Counted from the first letter of the stretch, positions 42,738 to 51,423 are shown. The stretch: DNA of 64,000 nt from Rudanella paleaurantiibacter (GCF_009184635.1 NZ_WELI01000015.1:1-64000), one strand, 5' to 3'. Numbers and translations: made by a program. The notes: generated by a model from the sequence alone, not told the origin.

Positions 42738-44240
42738 ATGAATAAGCCCTCCGGTATCAATGTCCTCTGGTTCAAGCGTGACCTACGTTTACGTGACCAC
42801 GAGCCGCTGAAAGCTGCCATCGAAGCCGGTCAGCAATCGGGCCGACCGCTATTGCTGTTATACTGTTTCGAGCCGTCGGTCATGGCAGACCCAAATTACG
42901 CCATGCGGCACTGGCGGTTTGTCTATGAATCGCTGACAGATCTAAACGGGCAATTGATGGACCTGCCCATAACCTATACTGCTCCCGTTTATCTGTTTCA
43001 GCGAGAGGTGATCGACGTGCTGACCGCCTTACATCGTCAGTTTACCATTCATACCCTGTATTCTCACCAGGAAACCGGCCTGCGGATCACCTATGACCGC
43101 GATAAGATAGTAGCTCGTTTCTGCCAGCAGCATAGGTTAGACTGGCGGGAGTATGAGAGCAATGCGGTCCGGCGGGGGCTAAAAACCGGTGTAGGCGTTC
43201 AGGCAAATTGGGACCGAACCATGCAGCAGTGCCAGCAACAGCCTGACCTTACTCGCTGGCAACCGGTTCGGCTACTCGCCAATTGGTACGAAGTCGAGCG
43301 GGGGCCTGCCCTGCCTGATGACTGGCAGCAGACCGACCCCCAGTTTCAGCCTGGCGGAGAACGTAACGCCCACCGTTATATGACCAGTTTCTTTGCCCAA
43401 CGGATTGCTCAGTACGAAAACTCCATTTCCAAACCGCTGGAGAGTCGGCGGGGTGGGAGCCGCCTGTCGCCTTATCTGGCCTGGGGCTGTCTAAGCGCAA
43501 GACAGGTATATCAGGCTTACCAGCAGGCGGTTCGTCCCCCTAATGGCAGCAATGGCATTCGCCCTTCGGCCCTGTTCATTTCCCGACTGCGTGCTCAAAG
43601 TTATTTCATTCAACTCTTTGAGCGCGATGAGCGCATCGAGTTCGAGAACAAGCACTCCGCTTTCGATGCCCTTGAAAAGCAGGTGAACCCAGCGCATTTT
43701 TTGGCCTGGCAAACGGGTCAGACAGGTTATCCACTAATTGATGCCTGTATGCGGTGTCTGATTGCTACGGGCTATGTCAACTTTAGAATGCGGGCCCTGC
43801 TGATTTCGTTTCTGACGCACCATCTGTTTCAGCACTGGCAGGAAGGGGGCTGGCATTTAGCCCGTCAGTACACGGATTTTGAACCGGGGATCCACTATGC
43901 TCAGCTTCAGCTACAGGCCGGAATTCTGGCCAGTGATCGCCAGCCCGTCCGAATTTATAACCCCGTCAAGCAATCACAGGAACACGATCCTGAGGGGCAA
44001 TTCATCCGGCAGTGGGTACCTGAACTGGTTGCCTGCCCGACGCGGTACATTCACCAGCCATGGACGATGCCAGCGTTAGAACAACAGACCGCTGGGTGCC
44101 GGATCGGTCAGGAGTACCCGGCCCCTATCATAGACACGAAGCAAACGTACCAGTTCGCACAAGAACAGTTCTATAAATTTCGTAACCAAATAACCTCTTC
44201 GAGGAGCGACCTGCCCGGCGACCATCTGGTCGAAAGATAG
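42738..44240 (+). CDS. Cryptochrome/photolyase-family flavoprotein
   Basis: The 500-aa product starts at the ATG at 42738, directly before VLWFKRDLRLRDHEPL, the conserved photolyase N-terminus. The FAD-binding half has SRLSPYLAWGCLSARQVY, WQTGQTGYPLIDACMRCLIATGYVNFRMR and YTDFEPGIHYAQLQLQAG. The last segment replaces the N-x-x-x-W-Q-W motif of class I CPD photolyases, so this belongs to a divergent bacterial subgroup whose substrate (CPD, 6-4 or signalling) is unclear. It is paired with nth as a likely UV and oxidative-damage repair operon. Confidence 0.88.
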   Translation: MNKPSGINVLWFKRDLRLRDHEPLKAAIEAGQQSGRPLLLLYCFEPSVMADPNYAMRHWRFVYESLTDLNGQLMDLPITYTAPVYLFQREVIDVLTALHRQFTIHTLYSHQETGLRITYDRDKIVARFCQQHRLDWREYESNAVRRGLKTGVGVQANWDRTMQQCQQQPDLTRWQPVRLLANWYEVERGPALPDDWQQTDPQFQPGGERNAHRYMTSFFAQRIAQYENSISKPLESRRGGSRLSPYLAWGCLSARQVYQAYQQAVRPPNGSNGIRPSALFISRLRAQSYFIQLFERDERIEFENKHSAFDALEKQVNPAHFLAWQTGQTGYPLIDACMRCLIATGYVNFRMRALLISFLTHHLFQHWQEGGWHLARQYTDFEPGIHYAQLQLQAGILASDRQPVRIYNPVKQSQEHDPEGQFIRQWVPELVACPTRYIHQPWTMPALEQQTAGCRIGQEYPAPIIDTKQTYQFAQEQFYKFRNQITSSRSDLPGDHLVER

Positions 44241-44333
44241 TTGGGCGAGAACCATCCTTGACTAAGCTGTATTAGATGATAAAATTCTGAAGTTATAATT
44301 GTCTGGAAATCATTGAAAATTATAAACAATCTA

Positions 44334-44372
44334 CCCCTTTGTTCCTCACTGACTGCCCTTAAAGGCAGTCAG
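44334..44372. terminator. Hairpin and motif between convergent photolyase and plasmid gene
   Basis: CTGACTGCC (44349-44357) pairs with GGCAGTCAG (44364-44372) over a 6-nt loop, just after the reverse-strand stop at 44381 and 109 bp after the photolyase stop. A variant of the dispersed motif, CCCCTTTGTT, lies at 44334-44343. There is no T run, so termination is likely but not certain. Confidence 0.5.
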
Positions 44373-44380
44373 CTTGCTTT

Positions 44381-45379
44381 CTACAAAATGTAGTGGGCAG
44401 CTATGGCGTGAAAGGCTTTTTCATCAAGGGCGTAACGGGCGGGTAGCGTCAGACCCGAATTACCATTGAATAGCGCGTGGTTTACGCCGTTGTACAGGAG
44501 CCAAGCGTTGGGGCCGGAGCCTAAAACGCATTCCTCGGTGGCCATACGTTCCATAGCGGCATCAACCAATTTTTGCGAAACACCCACTTTACGGACCAGT
44601 CGGGCGGCTTCCTGCCGGTCGGTTACGGCGGTGTCCTGCATCACGCTAAACACGTCCTGCGTAGGGCTGGGGCAGTCCTGCGCGTAGCGTAGGAAGTCGC
44701 GCAAAAAGTTGACCAGAAAGGCACGGAACTGATTCAGGTTGATACCCCGGTGGGTAAAGATGTGCTGATAGGCTCGTAAGGTCTCGGCACTTTCATAGAC
44801 CCATTCCAAGCCCTTTACTTTGGCTTTCTCCGGCGTTTGACCCGTCACGAGCCAATCAAGGTACTGGTCAAGGCTTACGAACTCGTCGGCCCATCCCATC
44901 ATACCGTTTGAACAGATTTGACGGTAAAATGCTACCCGTACCTTTTGCTCCCGTACCCGCTTCATCTCCGTACCCTGAATGGTAAACTGAGACTTACCCG
45001 TGTACGAATTAGTAAACGTCAGTTGCCGCTGAATCACGTCGTTAGGACCTACGGTCGTTTCGTCGGGCAGAATGATATTAATCGAGTACTCACCGTTACG
45101 GCTGTAGCGGATATGTACGGGCTGCTCAATACCCGTCACTTCTGTAACAGCATCGCGAATAACTGCGTTTGGAATGAGCGAATAGCGGGGCGACTGGGCG
45201 GCAAAAATCTGGCGTTCTTCGCTGGGCATGGTGCCGACGATAAAATGCTGCCGGTCGGTAGGTACGACCCGGTAGGGGTCGGGCAGGATGTCACGGGCGG
45301 GAACGGACTTGACGGGAAAGCAAATCGTGTCCCAAGAATCAGTGGTTAAAAGTTGGTTGTTTATGTTGGCTTTGCGCAT
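44381..45379 (-). CDS. DUF932-like phage/plasmid protein
   Basis: The 332-aa protein starts at the ATG at 45379 (MRKANINNQ); the in-frame TTG just upstream is less likely. QLTFTNSYTGKSQFTIQGTEMKRVREQKVRVAFYRQICSNGMM and later LEWVYESAETLRAYQ resemble the DUF932 phage/plasmid-related proteins (a set found on plasmids and in phages, function unknown). No catalytic motif is evident. The gene sits among small plasmid genes on the reverse strand and is followed by a hairpin. Confidence 0.6.
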   Translation of the reverse strand: MRKANINNQLLTTDSWDTICFPVKSVPARDILPDPYRVVPTDRQHFIVGTMPSEERQIFAAQSPRYSLIPNAVIRDAVTEVTGIEQPVHIRYSRNGEYSINIILPDETTVGPNDVIQRQLTFTNSYTGKSQFTIQGTEMKRVREQKVRVAFYRQICSNGMMGWADEFVSLDQYLDWLVTGQTPEKAKVKGLEWVYESAETLRAYQHIFTHRGINLNQFRAFLVNFLRDFLRYAQDCPSPTQDVFSVMQDTAVTDRQEAARLVRKVGVSQKLVDAAMERMATEECVLGSGPNAWLLYNGVNHALFNGNSGLTLPARYALDEKAFHAIAAHYIL

Positions 45380-45525
45380 GGCGATCAGCAAGTTTTGTTG
45401 TTTTGTACGGCCCTACCGTCAGGCCGTTTGCTGATATAAAAATAGCCAATCAATTACAGTATAACTAATTCACCATCAAAGACATAACACTTTCAACTCC
45501 ACTATGTTAATGCAAATTTTCAGCA

Positions 45526-45561
45526 CCCCTTGATTAAAAAAACGGTGCCGTAAAGGCACCG
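45526..45561 (-). terminator. Intrinsic terminator of the 89-aa gene plus dispersed motif
   Basis: On the reverse strand CGGTGCC and GGCACCG (45543-45561) form a 7-bp stem with a 5-nt loop followed by seven T (45536-45542), a classic intrinsic terminator two bases after the stop at 45563. AATCAAGGGG (45526-45535), the dispersed motif, follows the T tract directly. Confidence 0.85.
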
Positions 45562-45562
45562 C

Positions 45563-45832
45563 TCACGACCCAAACGGATTGACAAGAGCACCAAGCAGGA
45601 CAGCCATAAATCCTTTGATTCGCTCCCATAACGTCAACAGTCTTGGCTCGTCGCCGTGCGTAGCTTCGGGGCGATTAGTACGGCTCGCGATAACAGTTCT
45701 GGGTTGCTGTTGCTCATCTATGTACAGGATTTTGCCGGTCGTCTGACCGCTTTTTAGCCATTCTGTGAGTTGTTTGGCTGTGTCTGGATTATTCAGGATA
45801 GCTTTGGCGCGTTCGCTGTAGGGTGCTCTCAT
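45563..45832 (-). CDS. Small protein with C-terminal hydrophobic helix
   Basis: The 89-aa protein starts at the ATG at 45832 (MRAPYSERAKAIL). It has a helical N-terminus, a short strand region (KILYIDEQQQPRTVIAS) and a hydrophobic C-terminal stretch (IKGFMAVLLGALVNPFG), perhaps a membrane anchor. There is no known family. A strong intrinsic terminator directly after the stop supports expression. Confidence 0.55.
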   Translation of the reverse strand: MRAPYSERAKAILNNPDTAKQLTEWLKSGQTTGKILYIDEQQQPRTVIASRTNRPEATHGDEPRLLTLWERIKGFMAVLLGALVNPFGS

Positions 45833-45852
45833 ACTCAAAGATAAGTATTCTG

Positions 45853-46170
45853 TTACGCATACACACGGGAAAGAGAAAGCCGTAATCCAGTCATCCGCTC
45901 AATAGTGGCGTGTAACTGACCTATTTCTACCTGCTCGATGACAATTTCGGAAATGGTTTTAGCAGTCTCAGTTAGAAACGAAACTTCGTACAAATCGCTG
46001 GTGATGTCGTAGCGAACAGTAACACTTTTGATTTTCGAGTTGGCTATCTGCCACCTTAACGAGTTTGCCCGGTTATCGACGTGGAAACGTTTGGCTCCCA
46101 TCATCGAGAAAGCCATAGGGCCAATTTGGTCGTACAGGGTTTGTACGTAGGGGTTCATAGTCTTTGTCAT
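45853..46170 (-). CDS. Small protein of unknown function
   Basis: The ATG at 46170 gives 105 aa (MTKTMNPYVQTLYDQIGPM). The reading frame is open further upstream, but that part overlaps the next gene and looks like its shadow. The body contains FHVDNRANSLRWQIANSKI and SVTVRYDITSDLYEVSFL, suggesting an alpha/beta fold similar in style to small plasmid proteins such as DUF932 partners. Function unknown. Confidence 0.55.
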   Translation of the reverse strand: MTKTMNPYVQTLYDQIGPMAFSMMGAKRFHVDNRANSLRWQIANSKIKSVTVRYDITSDLYEVSFLTETAKTISEIVIEQVEIGQLHATIERMTGLRLSLSRVYA

Positions 46171-46208
46171 ATCAGAATGAATAGGGTGTTTAAAGTAGGG
46201 TAGGGGGC

Positions 46209-46469
46209 TTATTGACGCATTCGGCGGGACAGATATAATTGAAACAGTGTGGCTTCGATGGCCTTTCCCATCAACCAGTGCATTACGTCGGGCGTACACA
46301 TGAAGGCCGGATTTTCTAAGTCGGCGACGGCCACGCGCTCCCTGATGAGGAAGTCTTCGGGCGGGTTGCTGAACACAAATCCCTGCTCTCGGGCCGTAGC
46401 GATAAGGTCGCGGTTGATGCGGCTGTCGATGGCTAACCGAACGCGGGCAGGGCTGCAAAAACAAGTCAT
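46209..46469 (-). CDS. Small protein of unknown function
   Basis: An 86-aa product with a Cys near the start (MTCFCSPAR), then IDSRINRDLIATAREQGFVF and a C-terminal helix. No motif is recognised. It is the first gene of a short reverse-strand series with the 105-aa gene 38 bp downstream. An AT-rich promoter-like region lies upstream at 46500-46560. Confidence 0.5.
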   Translation of the reverse strand: MTCFCSPARVRLAIDSRINRDLIATAREQGFVFSNPPEDFLIRERVAVADLENPAFMCTPDVMHWLMGKAIEATLFQLYLSRRMRQ

Positions 46470-46583
46470 AAGGGCCGTAATCTCAGCGGGGTTAGTTAAG
46501 TCGTTCGCTGATTCACTACCTAAATTTACAGCCTACTTTATATACATAAAACTCTGATTTTCAATAAATTGCTCTTTATAAAT

Positions 46584-46627
46584 CCTCTTTGATTTACCTA
46601 TTTATCTTCGCCCAATCCCCTTTGATT
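46584..46627. repeat. CCYCTTTGATT motif pair between genes
   Basis: CCTCTTTGATT (46584-46594) and CCCCTTTGATT (46617-46627) stand in the same orientation, 22 bp apart, just past the terminator of the HTH gene. This is the last pair of this family seen in the window. Confidence 0.55.
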
Positions 46628-46643
46628 ATACCCAGATGGGCGT

Positions 46644-46666
46644 AAAAAAACCCGCTTCCAGCGGGT
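46644..46666 (-). terminator. Intrinsic terminator of the HTH gene
   Basis: On the reverse strand ACCCGC-TGGAA-GCGGGT (46650-46666) is followed by a run of T (46644-46650). It lies eight bases after the stop codon at 46675. Confidence 0.8.
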
Positions 46667-46674
46667 CAGAACGT

Positions 46675-46956
46675 TTACGCCTTAGACGGTTCGGGTAAAG
46701 GCATATTTTGTTCCTCAAGATAGGCTCGTTTATAGACAGCGAAACACAGACTAAACACCTGTTCGGGTGGTAAATCGAGGAACATGGCCAATTCTCCTAT
46801 TTCATTGAGACTCAAATTGCGTAGGTGATTCTGTTTGGTTTTGTACCAATTGTTGTAAGACATCTTCATCACCTCGGCGATTTTGCCTTGTTTGATGCCC
46901 CGAAATTCAAAGAGGCCGTAGATGTCTTCGTAAAGAAGTTTGGGTTTCTGTTCCAT
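46675..46956 (-). CDS. Helix-turn-helix regulator, XRE-like
   Basis: In the 93-aa protein, YEDIYGLFEFRGIKQGKIAEVMKMSYNNWYKTKQNHL (about 9-45) has the helix-turn-helix spacing of XRE/Cro-type regulators. LSLNEIGELAMFLDLPPEQVF follows, as in short XRE proteins. It is a possible master regulator of the plasmid operators seen in the window. It has its own terminator. Confidence 0.7.
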   Translation of the reverse strand: MEQKPKLLYEDIYGLFEFRGIKQGKIAEVMKMSYNNWYKTKQNHLRNLSLNEIGELAMFLDLPPEQVFSLCFAVYKRAYLEEQNMPLPEPSKA

Positions 46957-47049
46957 ATTCGCATAGCAGAGGGCCTGGTAAGCAAGCCCCTGCGGTGCAA
47001 ATAAGATTATTTTTCACGGTTGTTACTAATAGATTCATTAGTTTTTTGT

Positions 47050-47544
47050 TTAATTTTTTATGTATTCATCATCGTCTCCTCTCGCGATAGGAAAGCCCAA
47101 ATCCTCCACCATCTGGCAAAAGCCCGGACTGTAGTAATGCTTTCCGGCGCATACCGCCCTCAGAAGCCGCCCCATTTCTTCGTTGGTATCGGTGGCCGCA
47201 CAGTACCCAGCCAGATCACTATTGAAGGTGTGAATGAACTTGCACAAGTCCGGTTTATCAAAATGGATGACCGGCGAAAACAGGGCATTTTGCGCTCTGT
47301 ACTGCTGAATCTGAAAGATGATTTCATGCGACAGGGCACTTGCATCCGCCAGGAGCACCAGCCGCTTAGGCAGAATACAATTGACCTTGCTGGCTCTCCG
47401 CCAAAAGGTTTCCCAATCCATCACCTGACGAGGTCGCCATGCGCTGTCACCCTGATCTGGTGTTGATAATGAAGGCCATATGCTATTGGCCGAATTGCCA
47501 AACAACCAGACATCCTGGGTACGTGTAAATAAATTGTTGCACAT
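47050..47544 (-). CDS. Degenerate response-regulator-like protein lacking its output domain
   Basis: In the 164-aa protein the stretch LDKP-like FDKPDLCKFIHTFNSDLAGYCAATDTNEEMGR continues into LLRAVCAGKHYYSPG, the end of NarL-type receiver domains (G-Y-x-x-K-x-x-x-x-x-E-L then A-I-x-x-V-x-x-G-x-x-Y-x-S-P). The phospho-acceptor region is not recognisable and the protein stops before a LuxR-type HTH. It is probably a decayed receiver or an unrelated small protein. It lies at the border between the plasmid genes and the metal island. Confidence 0.4.
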   Translation of the reverse strand: MCNNLFTRTQDVWLFGNSANSIWPSLSTPDQGDSAWRPRQVMDWETFWRRASKVNCILPKRLVLLADASALSHEIIFQIQQYRAQNALFSPVIHFDKPDLCKFIHTFNSDLAGYCAATDTNEEMGRLLRAVCAGKHYYSPGFCQMVEDLGFPIARGDDDEYIKN

Positions 47545-47648
47545 CTTGGGTTAGTAAGGACTGCGCTTTTGTCTTCACCCATCAGTCAGGTGGAGCGTCC
47601 ATGTTTCAAAAAAACAGGCTGAAGCGGTGCGCCCCAACCTGTATTCGA

Positions 47649-48005
47649 TTAACCCTTTTGCATTTTCGACCAATCGGCGAAGTGGCATTCCTGTTCGGTG
47701 AATTTGTAGCAACGCTGCAATTCGGCCTGCTTAGGCGTAAACTGGACCTGATAGCAGTTCTCGGCGGGGATTAATGTCAGCGGCTCGGTGGTGCCATCGG
47801 GCAGCAACACTGAGGCCGTGAAAGCTTTGATACCGTTCAAAACAGAACCTTTTTCGCGCAGACCATTTTCGAGTTCACCGAAGTAGCATTGCACCGTCAT
47901 GGGTTCACCCACCTTACCGGCACCTTTCAGTTCGAGCCAATAGCTGTGGGCCTGGGTCAACAGGGGAAGCAGGGAAAGCAGCAGGACAGAAAGTGTAGTT
48001 TTCAT
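47649..48005 (-). pseudogene. DUF4198-like secreted protein, apparently truncated
   Basis: The 118-aa product has a signal peptide (LLLSLLPLLTQAHSYW). HSYWLELKGAGKVGEPMTVQCYFGE is typical of DUF4198 periplasmic metal-uptake-associated proteins, which are usually about twice this length. It ends at DWSKMQKG, where the family continues. It may be a 3'-truncated remnant, or a short variant that is still exported. Confidence 0.5.
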
Positions 48006-48107
48006 TTTTTCTATTGTTAATTATCTGAAAATCAGAATACATTGGACATCTTTAACGGTACTGATACCGGCAAAACACCCCAAACAAGCTGCGTTGAGTC
48101 GTGCTGA

Positions 48108-48707
48108 TTAGAGCCAACGCCGGGTCTGGGTTCGGTACGCCCGATACGCTTCCCCGTGCTGTCGTTCCAGAAACTCCTCCTCCAGACGTACCTGTAATTG
48201 CATGACCACATAGCCCACGCCCAACAGGCACAGCGTAACGGCATTGGGCAGCACCAGAAACAGCCCGCCAATGCCGACCAGCATACCCAGGAAGATTGGG
48301 TTGCGGGAATAGGCAAAGATGCCGGTGGTAACCAGCGTGGTTGGATGAGCCTCATCGATACCGATGCGCCACGACTGATTCATCTGGTGCTGGGCAAGCA
48401 TAATCCACAACAGCGACAAAGCGACCAGTCCAACACCGGTTGCCCCGATCTTAGGTCCCTCCAGCCAGCGAATCGGAGTTAACCAGCCATACCCGTCGGT
48501 AAAGCAATACACCAGAATCGTACCCAGCAACAGGCCCATCAGTACCTTGAAAACCCGCCCTGCGTAATCATGCGCCGAGTCAGTGTTGCCAAACGTTAGT
48601 GGGTTGATGCCGGTCTGCTTTCACACCCGGTAGGTGGGCAGTACCAGTACAATACCGCCATATAACAGAAAAATAAGCCATAAATTCGGTTTGATGTACG
48701 TCTCCAT
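48108..48707 (-). pseudogene. ICMT/PEMT-type membrane methyltransferase with in-frame stop
   Basis: Read from the ATG at 48707 the frame gives METYIKPNLWLIFLLYGG and continues in register to 48108 as a 199-codon isoprenylcysteine-methyltransferase-like protein. The C-terminal half has GIFAYSRNPIFLGMLVGIGG and EEEFLERQHGEAYRAY, both family hallmarks. Codon 29 (48621-48623) is TGA where TGG (Trp) would fit, and the frame is otherwise open. Translation could restart at the ATG at 48539, losing an N-terminal membrane helix. Either a recent nonsense mutation or a base-call error. Confidence 0.75.
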
Positions 48708-48757
48708 TGAGTGTGTAGGTAGGCCAGCCCTGTAGGGACAGGGCTGGTGTGTGTTAA

Positions 48758-50779
48758 CTACTTTCCATCAAATTTCAGATTCTGCACCCGCACGGCGTTC
48801 AGGATGGCCAGCATCGCCACACCTACGTCGGCGAAGACAGCCTCCCACATGGTGGCTACGCCCCCGGCTCCCAACACCAGCACGATGGCTTTGACTACCA
48901 GTGAGAGCGTAATGTTCTGCCAGACAATTCGACGCGTGGCCCGGCCAATCTCCACCGCCGTAGCAATTTTAGAGGGTTCGTCGTTCTGAATGATTACATC
49001 GGCGGTTTCGATAGTGGCATCCGAGCCAAGGCCCCCCATCGCCATGCCCACGTCGGCCAGGGCCACGACCGGCGCGTCGTTTACGCCATCACCCACGAAA
49101 GCCAGCTTCGCCGGGCGACGCTTCGCCTTTGGGTTAGCGGCTTGCTCTGCTTTGAGCCGTTCTACCTGGGCTACCTTATCTTCGGGTAACAGATCGCCGT
49201 GCCATTCGTCAATGCCTACCTGTTTGGCCACTATCTCGACAACAGCCGACTTATCGCCCGACAGCATCACGGTGCGAATGCCTTCGGCTTGCAGCCGTTT
49301 GACCGCGTCGGTAGCGTCGGGTTTGGCTTCGTCGGCGATGGTAAAGTAGCCCGCAAATGTCCCGTCGAGGGCGGTCATCACCACCGTGTAGGGAATCCGG
49401 GTCAGTGCCTCGTCGAACGCTACCCCGAACTTGCGGAGCAGTTTGGCATTGCCCACCAACATTTCTTTCCCATCGACGCGTCCTTTTAGCCCATGCCCGG
49501 CAATCTCCTCGACGGCTTCGACGGGTACGTTCCCGAAGGCGTTATCATCCCCGTTTACACGGGCGTACTCGATGACCGCTGTCGCGACCGGGTGGGTTGA
49601 TTTACTTTCTAATGCCGCCGTGAGCCGGGCCAGCGTACCCGCGTCGATACCAACGGGGTTGACTTCCTGCACCCGGAACACGCCCTTCGTCAACGTACCG
49701 GTCTTGTCCATGACAACGGTTTTGACCTGCGTCATCAGGTCCAAAAATACCGAGCCTTTGAACAGGATACCCTGCCGCGACCCCGCCCCGATACCGCCGA
49801 AGTAGCCCAGCGGAATGGAGATCACCAGCGCACACGGACAGCCGATCACCAGAAACACCAGCCCCCGGTACAGCCAGTCGGCCAAGCGGTAGTCGGCGAC
49901 GAAGAAATACGGTAGTACCGTAATCAGCACGGCCAGCAAACAGATGATGGGCGTGTATATCTTGGCGAAGCGGGCGATAAACTCCTGAGTCTGCGCCTTG
50001 CGGCCTGTCGCCTGCTGCACCAGCTTCAGGATGCGCGACAACTTGGAATCCTGATACGGAGTCGTTACGTCCATCTCCACCAGCGATTGCCGGTTGATCA
50101 TGCCTGCCAGCACCGCTTCGCCCCGCCCGATGGTGCGCGGAACGCTCTCGCCCGTCAGAGCCGCCGTATCGAACGTACCCGAGTCGGAGCGCATCGTCCC
50201 ATCCAGCCCGACTTTCTCGCCCGGCCTGATCTGGATCACCTCGCCGACGGCCACCGTCGCGGCCTTCACTACCTGGGCGTTGCCGTTTCTAAGCACCGTT
50301 ACCTCGTCGGGCCGCACGTCCAGCAGGGCTTTGATGCTGCGACGCGCCCGCAGCACGGCGGCTTCCTGAAACAGTTCGCCGATAGTGTAGAACAGCATCA
50401 CGGCCACGCCTTCGGGGTATTCGCGAATAGCGAACGCGCCGAGCGTCGCGACGCTCATCAGGAAAAATTCCGTGAAGACATCCCCCCGGCGAATGCTGCT
50501 CCACGCCCGGCGCAGCACCGGCCAGCCAACGGGCAGGTACGCCACGACGTACCAGATGAGTCGCCAGGGGTCGCCAAACCAGCCCGGCGCGTATTGATCC
50601 AGCCCGATGCCGCCCAGCAGCAGCACCAGACTACTGATAGCCGGAGCGTAGGTACGTACCGTTTGGAACGGCCCTTCTTTAGCCGGGGCCGCGTCGGCTG
50701 CGGGGGTAGTCCCTGCTTCAATGAGGTCTACGTCGTCGTGATTGTGTCCCTCGTGGTCGTGACTATGGTCGTGTGCCAT
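48758..50779 (-). CDS. Heavy-metal P1B-type ATPase (Zn/Cd/Co efflux type)
   Basis: In this 673-aa protein a His/Asp-rich N-terminal tail (HDHSHDHEGHNHDD) replaces the usual HMA domain. TGES lies near 206, CPC in VIGCPCALVISIPL near 313, the phosphorylated Asp in DKTGTLT at 358, STHPVATAVIEY as the HP locus, and GDGVNDAP further on. The CPC motif and His-rich tail suit zinc, cadmium or cobalt export. It is the last gene of the leftward czc operon, five bases after the membrane protein gene. Confidence 0.93.
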   Translation of the reverse strand: MAHDHSHDHEGHNHDDVDLIEAGTTPAADAAPAKEGPFQTVRTYAPAISSLVLLLGGIGLDQYAPGWFGDPWRLIWYVVAYLPVGWPVLRRAWSSIRRGDVFTEFFLMSVATLGAFAIREYPEGVAVMLFYTIGELFQEAAVLRARRSIKALLDVRPDEVTVLRNGNAQVVKAATVAVGEVIQIRPGEKVGLDGTMRSDSGTFDTAALTGESVPRTIGRGEAVLAGMINRQSLVEMDVTTPYQDSKLSRILKLVQQATGRKAQTQEFIARFAKIYTPIICLLAVLITVLPYFFVADYRLADWLYRGLVFLVIGCPCALVISIPLGYFGGIGAGSRQGILFKGSVFLDLMTQVKTVVMDKTGTLTKGVFRVQEVNPVGIDAGTLARLTAALESKSTHPVATAVIEYARVNGDDNAFGNVPVEAVEEIAGHGLKGRVDGKEMLVGNAKLLRKFGVAFDEALTRIPYTVVMTALDGTFAGYFTIADEAKPDATDAVKRLQAEGIRTVMLSGDKSAVVEIVAKQVGIDEWHGDLLPEDKVAQVERLKAEQAANPKAKRRPAKLAFVGDGVNDAPVVALADVGMAMGGLGSDATIETADVIIQNDEPSKIATAVEIGRATRRIVWQNITLSLVVKAIVLVLGAGGVATMWEAVFADVGVAMLAILNAVRVQNLKFDGK

Positions 50780-50784
50780 TTCGC

Positions 50785-51411
50785 TTAGAATTCAATGAAA
50801 AAGTTGAGAATCGCCAGCCCAACGAGGGTCAGGCCGGTAATCAGGTTTTCGTAGTGCTCGAACCAGTGGGGGTTCACCCGTTGCAGTCCCCGCCGACCAA
50901 TCGCGACCATCACCAGCATTCCCGACAGCGTGACGACGTTATAGATCAGGGCTACCAGCAGTACCGCCGACCAGCCCTTCGCGCCCGCGCTGAGGAAGTA
51001 CGCTTCGATTTCCAGACAGGGCGAGAGAAACATGGCCAGCCCCAGCGAGAGTAGCAGGGCCGAAAACGAACGCGCTTTCCGCGCTGTGTCCGTATCGATG
51101 TGGTCATGCACGTGGCGGTGGCGCAGGTGTTGCATCAAATACCACAATCCTAACGCCAGGAGCAACAGCGGTATGGCTCGCTCCGAGAGGTCGTGGTAGT
51201 TTTCGGCCAGTTGCCAGCCCGCCAGGCTCACCAGTACACCCAGCAGCGTCGTGCTAATCGTGTGAGCCAGCCCCGCAATGGTCGTTACCGTCAACGTCTG
51301 CCGAAGGCTCCACCGTTCGGTTTGCCCAATGGTGACGAAGGGGAGCCAATGGCTGGGAATCAGCGCGTGAAGCAGGCTCAGGGTCAGGCTACCAATCAGA
51401 ATACTGTCCAT
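50785..51411 (-). CDS. Polytopic membrane protein, UreH/RcnA-like transporter
   Basis: The 208-aa protein has six membrane segments. HALIPSHWLPF near the N-terminus, GLAHTISTTLLG and a His-rich loop (LRHRHVHDH) are typical of the UreH/HupE and nickel-cobalt (RcnA-type) transporter group of the LysE superfamily. SLGLAMFLSPCLEIEAYF fits a metal-handling membrane core. It sits between czcB and the P-type ATPase in one operon, so a metal-export role is likely. The substrate is unknown. Confidence 0.7.
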   Translation of the reverse strand: MDSILIGSLTLSLLHALIPSHWLPFVTIGQTERWSLRQTLTVTTIAGLAHTISTTLLGVLVSLAGWQLAENYHDLSERAIPLLLLALGLWYLMQHLRHRHVHDHIDTDTARKARSFSALLLSLGLAMFLSPCLEIEAYFLSAGAKGWSAVLLVALIYNVVTLSGMLVMVAIGRRGLQRVNPHWFEHYENLITGLTLVGLAILNFFIEF

Positions 51412-51423
51412 CGTCCTGTCTGT

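Noticed and set aside
45613-45623. Further CCTTTGATTC copy
   Set aside because: It lies inside the coding sequence of the 89-aa gene and lacks the C-run, so it is a chance match.
46171-46464. Upstream extension of the 105-aa gene (frame open to 46464)
   Set aside because: It is Arg/His-rich, antisense-like in composition and overlaps the better 86-aa gene. The ATG at 46170 starts a plausible protein.
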